From: an uncultured Lachnospiraceae bacterium
GTDB lineage: Bacteria > Bacillota > Clostridia > Lachnospirales > Lachnospiraceae
NCBI GenBank assembly: GCA_947068385.1
Contig: CAMTBF010000239.1
Coordinates: forward strand, 1 to 6,134
Direction of reading: 5' to 3'
Length of the DNA: 6,134 bases
Both the position numbers and the translations under genes were made by a program. This document shows, piece after piece, positions 1 through 6,120 of this stretch; within the stretch, counting starts at the first letter, position 1, and every line of letters begins with the position of its first letter. The notes below the pieces were generated by a model, which worked only from the letters and a program-made list of their open reading frames with translations, had not been told where the DNA came from and ran no database searches.

Positions 1-1
1 G

Positions 2-197
2 AAACGTTTAGGTCCATCTTTTAAAAAGAATAAAACTAAAACGGAGCCAAAAATCCAGGAGCACCCTGACCCACTTTTGTGATCATTGTGCATACACTGC
101 AAAAGACGCTGAGACAAAGCATAAGCTGCTGGATATAGAGAAACGGTCTGTATTAAAGTATGCGAATCTGAATTTTGAGGAACTGCAGAATCTATAG
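2..197 (+). pseudogene. Possible 3' end of an unidentified rightward gene, perhaps frameshifted
   Basis: I do not recognise this sequence. Frame 3 is open from 12 to a TAG at 195-197 and has a protein-like end: charged and amphipathic, with a CDHC pair, then DAETKHKLLDIEKR and finally NFEELQNL. Frame 2 is open from the left edge to a TGA at 80-82 and is lysine-rich. No start codon with a ribosome binding site is visible in frame 3. The stretch could be the tail of a gene entering from the left that is broken by a frameshift near 12-80, or a decayed mobile-element gene, since its base composition is much AT-richer than the operon to the right. It could also be non-coding. The function is unknown and the reading itself is uncertain. 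Confidence 0.25.
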
Positions 198-202
198 CAT
201 AC

Positions 203-236
203 TGACAATGGGACAGAAATCCCCATCCCATTGTCA
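203..236. repeat. Perfect 11-bp inverted repeat (hairpin) between convergent units
   Basis: The arm TGACAATGGGA (203-213) is perfectly complementary to TCCCATTGTCA (226-236), with a 12-base loop. It sits 5 bases after the TAG of the possible left-end gene and 18 bases beyond the stop of the 33-residue gene arriving from the right, so it is placed like a terminator for either or both. Neither strand has a run of T after the stem, so it is not a classical intrinsic terminator. GGGACA at 210-215 can also pair with TGTCCC at 249-254, giving an alternative fold. A subterminal hairpin of a decayed insertion element is another possibility. Confidence 0.6.
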
Positions 237-254
237 ACTCCTAGAGATTGTCCC

Positions 255-356
255 TCAATCCTCCAGATACTCCCTGTAATCCGCCTCGCTGGCAAAGAGG
301 ACATACCTCCCGTCCACCAGTCCCATGTATCCCTCCGAAGTATTATATCCTTTCAT
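255..356 (-). CDS. Small 33-residue protein of unknown function
   Basis: This short gene begins ATG (354-356) and ends TGA (255-257). An AGGAGG lies at 364-369, exactly 7 bases upstream of the ATG, which is a near-ideal ribosome binding site and the strongest argument that it is real. The product starts MKGYNTSEGYMG and ends EADYREYLED; it is acidic, rich in Tyr, Gly and Glu, and has no signal peptide, membrane segment or Cys. The codons are GC-rich, like mfd. From memory, short hypothetical proteins with a similar SEGYMG...VDG...LFASE layout occur in Lachnospiraceae, but this is unchecked. It lies 106 bases beyond the mfd stop, on the same strand and with no clear terminator between, so it may be the last gene of the operon. 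The function is unknown. The overlapping 73-residue reading frame in another phase has no comparable start signal. Confidence 0.72.
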   Translation of the reverse strand: MKGYNTSEGYMGLVDGRYVLFASEADYREYLED

Positions 357-360
357 CAGA

Positions 361-428
361 TTACCTCCTGTCCAAAATCAGCTCTCGTCCGCTGTTCTGG
401 ATAAAAGGTAACATTTTTTGAGGGTCAT
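361..428 (-). other. Two overlapping mini-ORFs in the leader of the small gene
   Basis: Between mfd and the 33-residue gene are two very short reading frames. The first starts at ATG 426-428, has GAGGGAG just upstream, runs 16 codons and stops at TGA 378-380. The second starts at ATG 412-414, encodes 17 residues (MLPFIQNS...DRR) and stops at TAA 361-363; the stop directly follows the AGGAGG of the next gene and is 4 bases before its ATG. This spacing would suit translational coupling, with a ribosome ending the mini-ORF next to the start of the small gene. An extra A in the six-A run at 414-419 would fuse the two frames. Both are short enough to occur by chance. Confidence 0.2.
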
Positions 429-443
429 AAAACTCCCTCAAAA
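416..443. repeat. 9-bp inverted repeat after the mfd stop codon
   Basis: TTTTGAGGG (416-424) is perfectly complementary to CCCTCAAAA (435-443) with a 10-base loop, starting 19 bases beyond the mfd stop. It is positioned like an mfd terminator. However, in the mfd reading direction the T run is in the first arm and the A run in the second arm, and no T tract follows the stem, so intrinsic termination should be weak. In the leftward transcript the loop holds the ATG of the 16-codon mini-ORF and the first arm its GAGGGAG, so the fold could hide that start. Confidence 0.5.
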
Positions 444-462
444 CGCCGGGGCCTCAGCCATG

Positions 463-3400
463 CTATGTCACAGCCTCCGGCACGTCCTCCAGGAACACTT
501 CCGCCTCCTTCAGGAACCCCTCCGTCCACGCCATCAAAAGCTCCGCGTCCTTTTCCATCAGCCCTGTCTTCTTATATTTATAGGTAAAGGAGGGCTTCCC
601 GTAGGCTGTAAAGGACAGGCTCGGGCCGAACCTGCGCAGGACTTCCGGAATCTTCGCCGGGTTCACCTCCGCGTCCGGGCGGAAGAGGAAAGTAATCTTC
701 TCGTTCTTCCCCTTGATGTCCGTCATATACAGCTTGTGGGCCGCCACCCGAATCAGGGCGATGCGCAGCAGGTTGTCCACGGATTTGGGGATCTCCCCGA
801 AGCGGTCCAGCAGCTCGTCCCGCATGTCGTCCCGCTCCTTCTCGTTCTCGATGCCGGCGATCCGCTTGTAGATGTCCAGCTTCTGCACCTCGTTGACGAT
901 ATAGGCAGGCGGGATGAAAGCGTCCACGTCCAGGTCGATCACCGTGGCGAAGTCCTGGGCCACCTTTCCCCCCTTCAGGCCCTGCACGGCCTCGTTCAGC
1001 ATCTTGCAGTACAAATCGTACCCCACCGCCTCCATATGCCCATGCTGGCGCACCCCCAGGAGGTTCCCCGCCCCCCGGATCTCCAGGTCCCGCATGGCGA
1101 TCTTGAAGCCGCTGCCTAAGTCGGTGAACTCCCGGATGGCGGAAAGGCGCTTCTCCGCCACCTCCTTCAGCATCTTGTCCCGCCTGTACATCAAAAAGGC
1201 GTAGGCGGTGCGGTTGGAACGGCCCACCCGGCCCCGCAGCTGGTAGAGCTGGGACAGGCCCAGGTTATCGGAATCGTGGATGATCATGGTGTTCACGTTG
1301 GAGATGTCCAGCCCGGTCTCGATGATGGTGGTGGACACCAGCACGTCGATCTCCCCGCCGATAAAGTCGAACATGATCCGCTCCAGCTCGCTCTCCTTCA
1401 TCTGCCCGTGGGCGTAGGACACGTTGGCCTCGGGCAGCAGCGCAGCCAACTGGGCGGTGACGTCCGCGATGTTGTTCACCCGGTTGTACACATAGTACAC
1501 CTGCCCGCCCCTGGCCAGCTCCCTGGAGATGGCCTCCCGCACCAGCTCCTCGTTGTATTCGCACACAAAGGTCTGGATGGGCTGGCGGTCCCCCGGAGGC
1601 TCCTCCAGCACGCTCATGTCCCGTATGCCGATCAGGCTCATGTGCAGCGTCCTGGGGATGGGGGTGGCGGTGAGGGTCAGCACGTCCACGTTCTCCTTGA
1701 GCTTCTTGATCTTCTCCTTGTGGGTCACGCCGAAGCGCTGCTCCTCGTCTATGACCAGGAGCCCTAAGTCCTTGAACTTCACGTCGCTGGACAATACCCT
1801 GTGGGTGCCGATCACGATGTCCACCAGGCCCTTCTGGAGATCCGTGATGGTCTTCTTGATCTCCCGGGGGGTGCGGAAGCGGCTCATGAGCTCTATGCGG
1901 ATGGGATAGTCCTTCATGCGCTGGACAAAGGTGGTATGGTGCTGTTGGGCCAATATGGTGGTAGGGACAAGGTACACCACCTGCTTGCCCTCCTGGACGG
2001 CCTTGAAAGCCGCCCGGATGGCGATTTCTGTCTTGCCGTAGCCCACGTCCCCGCAGATCAGGCGATCCATGATCTTGCCGCTCTCCATGTCGGCCTTGGT
2101 GTCCGCGATGGCGGCCAGCTGGTCCTCCGTCTCCTCAAAGGGGAACATCTCCTCGAACTCCCGCTGCCAGACGGTATCCTTTTCATAGGCATGGCCCTGG
2201 CTGCGCTGGCGCAGGGCGTAGAGCTGCACCAGATCCGTGGCCACCTCGCTCACCGCGCTGCGAACCTTGGTCTTGGTGCGCTCCCATTCCTTGGAGCCCA
2301 GCTTGTTGAGCTTCGGCTTCTTGGCATCCGCGGAGGCATATTTCTGGATCACGTCCAGGCCGGTGGCCAGCACGTAGAGGTTGCCGCCGTCCCGGTACTC
2401 TATCTTGATGTAGTCCTTGACCACGCCCTCCATCTCCACCTTCTCGATGCCCTGGTAAATCCCTAAGCCGTGGCTTTCGTGGACCACGTAGTCCCCCACC
2501 TTCAGCTCATTGAAATCCTTGATCTTCTGGCCCTCGTAGAGCCGCTTGGTGCGCTTCTTCTTTTTCTCCGCGCCGAAGATGTCCGTCTCGGAGAGCACCA
2601 CGAATTTCAGCAGAGGGTACTCGAATCCCTTGTCTACATGGCCGTAGTAGGTCACCACCTCCCCGGCCTGAACCTCCCGCAGGGGGTCTTCTGTGTAGAT
2701 GGCGGTGAGCTCCTGGTCCCGCAGGTCCTCCGCCAGGCGCTTCGCCCTGGTGCGGGAGCCGGACAGGAGCAGGACCCGGTAGCCGTTCCTGCGGAACATC
2801 TTCAGGTCCCGCACCAAAGCCTCGAAGCTGTTGTTGTAGGGGGCCACGTTCCTGGCAGCCACGTCCATCTTCCGGTCGGGCTTGAAATACCCCTTTGCCT
2901 CCATGGTGGACAGGGTGACCACGCTGCCCTTTAAGAGATTGGCGGCCACCTGCTCCCCGCTGTAGAGGACGTTCATCTGGCCGGGCAGGATGTAGCCCTT
3001 CTGGGCCCGCTGGCGCATGCTCTCGGAGAACTCCAGCTCTATGGCATCCGCCTGCTCCTTCACACGGTTGGGTTCGTCTATGAAATACACCGGCCCGGCA
3101 TTCCCCGCTGCTCTGCCGCCTCTGTTCAGCCTCCCGTCCGCCGCGCCCGGAGCACCGCCGACCGTCTGCCTCCCGCCTGCCGCGCCTGTGGCACCGCCTC
3201 CCGTCTGCCCGGCGCCCTCGCCCGGGACAGGGCCGCCCCGGGCGATCCGCACCAGGAGCTCCGGCAGGGTCATGGTATCCTCGTAGAAATACCGGATATA
3301 TCCCTCCAGGTTCACTTTGGCCTTGCATTCCAGGAGCTGTTCCTTCAGCTCCTTTACCTGGGTGGCGATGCGGTGGGCCTCCTCGGTCTGGAATGCCTCC

Positions 3401-4152
3401 CGGAAGATTTTCTGCTGCTTCGCGCTCTCGGCCTCCAGCTTTTTGACCCCCGCACGGATCCGCTTCTCCTCCAGCACGAATTCCGTGGCGGGGAAGACGG
3501 AGACTCCCTCCAGGCTCTCAATGGAGCGCTGGCTTAAGATGTCGAAGCTGCGGATGGACTCCACCTCGTCCCCCCACAGCTCGATGCGGTAGGGGTTCTC
3601 CTCAGTGAGGTCGAAGATGTCGATGATGCCGCCGCGGACGGAGAACTGGCCCGGACTCTCCACCTGGTAGCTCTTCTCGTAGCCCATGTCCACCAGCCGC
3701 CTGCTCAGGGCGCTCTCCTCCAGGGTGCTGCCCTTGTACACGTCGATGACGTCCCTGTCCGCGTCCCACATGACCTGGGGGGACATGAGGGCCGCGTAGG
3801 TGGTGACGATGGTCACGGGCTTCTTCTCCATGAGCCTGCGCAGCACCTTGACCCTTTCCTTCACCAGCTGGTTGCCGTGGATGTCCGCCTGGAAGAAGAT
3901 CAGGTCTTTGGCGGGGTATAACATGACATTCCTGTCATAAAACCGGTATTCCTCAAAGAGCTCCTTTACCTTCAGGTCGCTGTAAGTGACGATGACCTTG
4001 ATCCGGAAGCCATCGCCCAGCCCGTAGATCATATGCAGCTTCTGGGAGTCCACGCAGCCGGTGAGGGCGGTGACGCCCAGACCTTTCCGGATGGCCTCCC
4101 TGATATTGCCGTATTCCGCCAGCTCCTGCAGCGGCGCCAGTAATGCCTGCAT
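463..4152 (-). CDS. mfd: Transcription-repair coupling factor Mfd
   Basis: Mfd is an ATP-driven DNA translocase that pushes stalled RNA polymerase off damaged DNA and recruits UvrA to begin nucleotide excision repair. All parts are visible in the 1229 residues. The UvrB-like module (about 1-300 and 354-440) has a degenerate Walker A (TGCVDSQK, 31-38) and the UvrA-contact stretch near 157-211. The CarD-like RNA polymerase interaction domain is at about 547-605. The RecG-like translocase has Walker A GDVGYGKTE (701-709), DEEQ (802-805), TATPIPRT (828-835), QLRGRVGRS (971-979) and the TRG motif (about 1009-1040). The C-terminal regulatory domain begins near 1080. Family members are usually about 1150-1180 residues; the excess is a Gly/Ala-rich insert at about 306-353. 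The start is fixed by AGGAGG 5 bases upstream. The gene follows the nucleotidyltransferase by 9 bases and is probably co-transcribed with pth. No motif is missing, so the protein should be functional. Confidence 0.98.
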   Translation of the reverse strand: MQALLAPLQELAEYGNIREAIRKGLGVTALTGCVDSQKLHMIYGLGDGFRIKVIVTYSDLKVKELFEEYRFYDRNVMLYPAKDLIFFQADIHGNQLVKERVKVLRRLMEKKPVTIVTTYAALMSPQVMWDADRDVIDVYKGSTLEESALSRRLVDMGYEKSYQVESPGQFSVRGGIIDIFDLTEENPYRIELWGDEVESIRSFDILSQRSIESLEGVSVFPATEFVLEEKRIRAGVKKLEAESAKQQKIFREAFQTEEAHRIATQVKELKEQLLECKAKVNLEGYIRYFYEDTMTLPELLVRIARGGPVPGEGAGQTGGGATGAAGGRQTVGGAPGAADGRLNRGGRAAGNAGPVYFIDEPNRVKEQADAIELEFSESMRQRAQKGYILPGQMNVLYSGEQVAANLLKGSVVTLSTMEAKGYFKPDRKMDVAARNVAPYNNSFEALVRDLKMFRRNGYRVLLLSGSRTRAKRLAEDLRDQELTAIYTEDPLREVQAGEVVTYYGHVDKGFEYPLLKFVVLSETDIFGAEKKKKRTKRLYEGQKIKDFNELKVGDYVVHESHGLGIYQGIEKVEMEGVVKDYIKIEYRDGGNLYVLATGLDVIQKYASADAKKPKLNKLGSKEWERTKTKVRSAVSEVATDLVQLYALRQRSQGHAYEKDTVWQREFEEMFPFEETEDQLAAIADTKADMESGKIMDRLICGDVGYGKTEIAIRAAFKAVQEGKQVVYLVPTTILAQQHHTTFVQRMKDYPIRIELMSRFRTPREIKKTITDLQKGLVDIVIGTHRVLSSDVKFKDLGLLVIDEEQRFGVTHKEKIKKLKENVDVLTLTATPIPRTLHMSLIGIRDMSVLEEPPGDRQPIQTFVCEYNEELVREAISRELARGGQVYYVYNRVNNIADVTAQLAALLPEANVSYAHGQMKESELERIMFDFIGGEIDVLVSTTIIETGLDISNVNTMIIHDSDNLGLSQLYQLRGRVGRSNRTAYAFLMYRRDKMLKEVAEKRLSAIREFTDLGSGFKIAMRDLEIRGAGNLLGVRQHGHMEAVGYDLYCKMLNEAVQGLKGGKVAQDFATVIDLDVDAFIPPAYIVNEVQKLDIYKRIAGIENEKERDDMRDELLDRFGEIPKSVDNLLRIALIRVAAHKLYMTDIKGKNEKITFLFRPDAEVNPAKIPEVLRRFGPSLSFTAYGKPSFTYKYKKTGLMEKDAELLMAWTEGFLKEAEVFLEDVPEAVT
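3129..3206 (-). repeat. Two-copy 39-bp tandem repeat inside mfd
   Basis: Positions 3129-3167 and 3168-3206 are adjacent 39-bp units that match at 32 of 39 bases. In mfd they encode 13-residue units, QTGGGATGAAGGR (316-328) and QTVGGAPGAADGR (329-341), followed by a partial, diverged third unit LNRGGRAAG (342-350). Because 39 is a multiple of three, copy-number change would not break the frame. The repeat makes up most of the low-complexity insert between TLPELLVRIAR and VYFIDEPNR in the UvrB-like module, which probably forms a flexible surface loop. Confidence 0.85.
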
Positions 4153-4157
4153 TGCGT

Positions 4158-4163
4158 CCTCCT
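4158..4163 (-). promoter_or_regulatory. Ribosome binding site of mfd overlapping the upstream stop codon
   Basis: AGGAGG lies 5 bases before the mfd ATG and shares its first two bases with the TAG (4162-4164) of the nucleotidyltransferase gene. It decides the mfd start. Ribosomes finishing the upstream gene would end right on this site, so translation of the two genes may be coupled. Confidence 0.8.
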
Positions 4164-4551
4164 AAATCTTTGCTGCCTTTTTCGCCTTTTCTATTAATAC
4201 AATATCTGCTAAATCTTTCTCTCTGCCCAGCTTCTTTTTCATCCGTATCAGTCCTTCTACGCATACAACAGGAACACCGTTCATTATTTCCACTGTCCCC
4301 TCAATCCAGTTTTCAAAAATCTCCACATCCTCAGAATATAGGATTTTTCTAGTTCCATCTTCACAGTACGTGACCGCGTACCCCTGCTGCTCCAGTCTGT
4401 CTGCCAGAGATGTACTACATCCCAAATCAATATCCTGTGTTTGTAAGCGAAACCCATGCAGAACCATAGCGCCTCCGGCAACTACCCAGTATTCCTCTTT
4501 CGAAAAAGGAAGCTCCTGAAGCCTTTGCACCAGTGAATATTTATCAAACAT
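4162..4551 (-). CDS. Small nucleotidyltransferase-fold protein, substrate unknown
   Basis: This 129-residue protein has the signature of the nucleotidyltransferase superfamily: the glycine pair in AGGAMVLHG (25-33) followed by DID (D40, D42), which would bind the metal and nucleotide. A possible third acidic position lies near D75-E77. A C-terminal KKKLGREKDLADI segment (105-117) resembles the K...GR.KD..D end seen in AbiEii-like and related minimal nucleotidyltransferases. That family includes toxins, antiphage proteins and antibiotic-modifying enzymes, so the target cannot be named here. I chose ATG 4549-4551, 5 bases after the pth stop, with GGGGGA upstream. A GTG at 4576-4578 would add 9 residues and overlap pth, but MFDKYSLVQRL looks like the natural start. 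The gene is about 39% GC in a 120-base sample against about 63% in mfd, suggesting acquisition between pth and mfd. No partner antitoxin or toxin gene adjoins it. Confidence 0.82.
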   Translation of the reverse strand: MFDKYSLVQRLQELPFSKEEYWVVAGGAMVLHGFRLQTQDIDLGCSTSLADRLEQQGYAVTYCEDGTRKILYSEDVEIFENWIEGTVEIMNGVPVVCVEGLIRMKKKLGREKDLADIVLIEKAKKAAKI

Positions 4552-4556
4552 ATGGA

Positions 4557-5261
4557 CTAATCCCCCATATCCCGGCACTTTGCTCCCGCCATAGGCTCAC
4601 CGGGGGACGCGGATTCCTCCGGCTTCCGGGCTTCCTGCCCGGGCTCCCCCTGCTTTTTCAGCTCCTTCGGCTTTTTCGGATCCTTCGCCGGCTTCTTCAC
4701 GGTATTGAACTGGTTCATGGCAGCATCCGGCCCCTCCGCGATGATCGTCCGGATGGCATCCGCCGCCCGGCCCGCGGCCTGATCCATGGCCTCCCTGTCC
4801 TTCGGCGAGAAGCGCCCCAGCACATAGTCCACCAGATCCCAGCCCGCGGGCTTCTCCCCCACGCCCATCTTTACCCGGATAAAGGAATCGTGGCCCAGAT
4901 GGGCGATGATGTTCTTCAGGCCGTTGTGGCCGCCTGCGCTGCCCTTTTTGCGGATGCGGATCTGCCCCACCTCCAGGCTCACGTCGTCGGAGATGACGAT
5001 CAGCTCCGCGGTCTCGTCCACCTTGTAGAAGTCGATCAGCTGCCTGACGCACTCGCCGCTTAGGTTCATATAAGTCTGGGGCTTGGCCAGGACGCATTTC
5101 TGCCCCGCTGCCATGCCCTTGCCGATGATGGCCTTGTGCTTCTTCTCCAGAATGGAGATGTTCTCCTTCGCCGCCAGCTTATCCAGCACCAGAAAGCCCA
5201 CGTTGTGCCGCGTGCCCTCGTATTCCCTGCCGGGGTTCCCCAGCCCTACAATAATATACAT
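4557..5261 (-). CDS. pth: Peptidyl-tRNA hydrolase with a charged C-terminal tail
   Basis: Pth cleaves the ester bond of peptidyl-tRNAs that drop off the ribosome, freeing tRNA for reuse; it is an essential cytosolic enzyme. The start MYIIVGLGNPGREYEGTRHN is diagnostic, with substrate-binding N9 and the catalytic His in TRHN (H19). PQTYMNLSG (61-69) supplies N66, SDD (91-93) the Asp that assists the His, and GGHNGL (110-115) carries N113. The usual family end, MNQFN, comes at 182-186, matching a normal length of about 185-200. Here another 47 residues follow, rich in Lys, Pro, Glu and Gly and probably disordered. The start has AGGAG 6 bases upstream. The 77-base gap from the NUDIX stop holds no T-tailed hairpin, so both are likely read from the same promoter. 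The TAG stop lies 5 bases before the nucleotidyltransferase ATG. Confidence 0.97.
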   Translation of the reverse strand: MYIIVGLGNPGREYEGTRHNVGFLVLDKLAAKENISILEKKHKAIIGKGMAAGQKCVLAKPQTYMNLSGECVRQLIDFYKVDETAELIVISDDVSLEVGQIRIRKKGSAGGHNGLKNIIAHLGHDSFIRVKMGVGEKPAGWDLVDYVLGRFSPKDREAMDQAAGRAADAIRTIIAEGPDAAMNQFNTVKKPAKDPKKPKELKKQGEPGQEARKPEESASPGEPMAGAKCRDMGD

Positions 5262-5338
5262 ATCTGTCTCCTGTCCTCCGGCCGCGCCGCCCGGCCTGTC
5301 CCTGCATCAAATCCGCCGGAAAATCTTCGCGTTTCCCG

Positions 5339-5878
5339 TCATGTCTCCTTCGGCGGCACCGCCACCATTGAACCGGCGCTGGACCGGATGGAATCCATAT
5401 ATCCTTTCAGTCTCTCCCTCTGAGCCGAAATGCATGCGTCCGAGTCGAAAAAGGCGATCAGCTCTTCCCTGCCTATCCAGCGATAGCCAATGGTCTCGCC
5501 CTCCTGCAGCACAATGGAATCCTTCGGCACGTCCGTGACGCACAGGTAGCCGTGGTGGATGGCATGGCTTCTGTCGTTCACGATGCGGTACAGCTCCTCC
5601 AGCTCCCCGGCCTCTATCCCGCTCTCCTCCCGAAGCTCCCTGATGGCGCCCTGCAGGGGCGTCTCCCCCTTCAGCGCGCTTCCTCCCGCGCCGATCTCCT
5701 CGAAGCCGGGGTAGGCCTCCTTCCGGAAGTCCCTCTGCAGCAGGAGATAGTCCCCGTCCGCATGTCTTACCACGATCTCACAGACCAGGTGGTAGAGGCC
5801 CTCTCCAATCTTTTCCCCGCGTATCAAATCCGTCCCTGTCTTTGCTCCCTGCCTGTCATAGGCGTCCCAGATTTCCAT
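5339..5878 (-). CDS. NUDIX hydrolase, isopentenyl-diphosphate-isomerase-like subgroup
   Basis: The 179-residue product has a perfect Nudix box at 66-88, G-x5-E-x7-RE-x2-EE-x-G-I, including E72, R80, E81, E84 and E85, which bind Mg2+ and drive cleavage of nucleoside-diphosphate-linked substrates. The opening MEIWDAYDRQGAKTG and the following RGE and LLLQRD strands resemble the Nudix subgroup often labelled isopentenyl-diphosphate isomerase-like. The Cys-His catalytic segment of true type I isomerases is not seen, so hydrolase is the safer name and the substrate is open. The length is normal for the group. The start is ATG 5876-5878 with AGGAG 6 bases upstream, and the gene lies about 40 bases downstream of a good promoter. 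It is the first gene of the leftward series. Nothing links it firmly to pth beyond co-transcription. Confidence 0.94.
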   Translation of the reverse strand: MEIWDAYDRQGAKTGTDLIRGEKIGEGLYHLVCEIVVRHADGDYLLLQRDFRKEAYPGFEEIGAGGSALKGETPLQGAIRELREESGIEAGELEELYRIVNDRSHAIHHGYLCVTDVPKDSIVLQEGETIGYRWIGREELIAFFDSDACISAQRERLKGYMDSIRSSAGSMVAVPPKET

Positions 5879-5916
5879 AGGCTGCTCCTGTCGGTTTTGT
5901 TTTTAGTCGCCTATTT

Positions 5917-5946
5917 ATTATACATACCATGGCGGGCAGTTGTAAA
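5917..5946 (-). promoter_or_regulatory. Sigma-A-type promoter for the leftward operon
   Basis: On the minus strand, TTTACA (5941-5946, 5 of 6 to the -35 consensus) is followed after 18 bases by TATAAT (5917-5922, perfect -10). Transcription should begin near 5909-5911, giving a leader of about 30 bases before the NUDIX ATG. It is the best promoter match in the window and the only good one upstream of the leftward genes. The leader is too short for a riboswitch. Confidence 0.8.
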
Positions 5947-5973
5947 GCGAAATGACAGATATTTGTGCAATAG

Positions 5974-6120
5974 AATCAATAAAAGAATATTGACATCGCA
6001 TATAAATTTTGAGAAAATATATATCAGTAATGGGAAGCCGTCTTACTTCACGCTGCAATCTAAATTCCCGGCAAATCAATAAAATTTACGCAAAGATGAT
6101 ATTTACGCTTATTTTATTGA
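5974..6120. repeat. AT-rich stretch with direct and inverted repeats
   Basis: AATCAATAAAA occurs at 5974-5984 and again at 6074-6084, exactly 100 bases apart. TCAATAAAAT (6076-6085) is perfectly inverted as ATTTTATTGA (6111-6120) around a 25-base spacer, which itself contains two TTTACGC copies (6085-6091 and 6102-6108). TCAATA and TATTGA (5976-5981 and 5988-5993) form a smaller 6-bp hairpin. GATATTT followed by GC two bases later occurs near 5958 and 6099. The region lies upstream of the leftward promoter and could hold regulator sites for it or for a gene beyond the right edge. AT-rich DNA produces such repeats readily, so a function is unproven. Confidence 0.45.
5990..6018 (+). promoter_or_regulatory. 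Possible rightward promoter
   Basis: A perfect -35 TTGACA (5990-5995) is followed after 17 bases by GAAAAT (6013-6018), which matches the -10 consensus at 4 of 6 positions. If real, it would drive a divergent gene that starts near or beyond the right edge. No ribosome binding site and start pair is visible downstream within the window. Confidence 0.3.

Noticed and set aside
83..304. 73-codon minus-strand frame at the left end
   Set aside because: It overlaps the 33-residue gene in another phase, lacks its ribosome binding site and crosses the hairpin at 203-236.
412..428. Programmed -1 frameshift on the six-A run joining the mini-ORFs
   Set aside because: The run reads C AAA AAA in the zero frame, so the first slip would mispair; there is no proper slippery heptamer.
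411..436. Weak promoter for the small gene (TTGAGG, 17 bases, AAAAAT on the minus strand)
   Set aside because: Both boxes match consensus at only 4 of 6 positions and they overlap the hairpin; read-through from mfd explains expression equally well.
418..1119. 233-codon open frame on the plus strand opposite the 3' end of mfd
   Set aside because: It is the antisense of a strongly supported mfd sequence in GC-rich DNA, which keeps opposite frames open; the His/Leu/Val-rich product matches no family and has no ribosome binding site.
2507..3328. 273-codon minus-strand frame within mfd
   Set aside because: It is a shifted-frame shadow of mfd, with an Arg/Gly/Pro-rich product typical of out-of-frame GC-rich DNA.
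5275..5310. GGCC-rich pairing in the gap before pth as a terminator
   Set aside because: The pairing is short and ambiguous in a GC-only run and no T tract follows, so I see no terminator between the NUDIX gene and pth.
5307..5341. 11-codon frame overlapping the NUDIX stop (ATGA overlap)
   Set aside because: The spacing of the upstream GGAG is only about 2 bases and the peptide is trivial; chance overlap is more likely.
5552..6082. 176-codon plus-strand frame opposite the NUDIX gene and its promoter
   Set aside because: It is antisense to a gene with a perfect Nudix box and then runs through AT-rich DNA with the leftward promoter; no credible start site.
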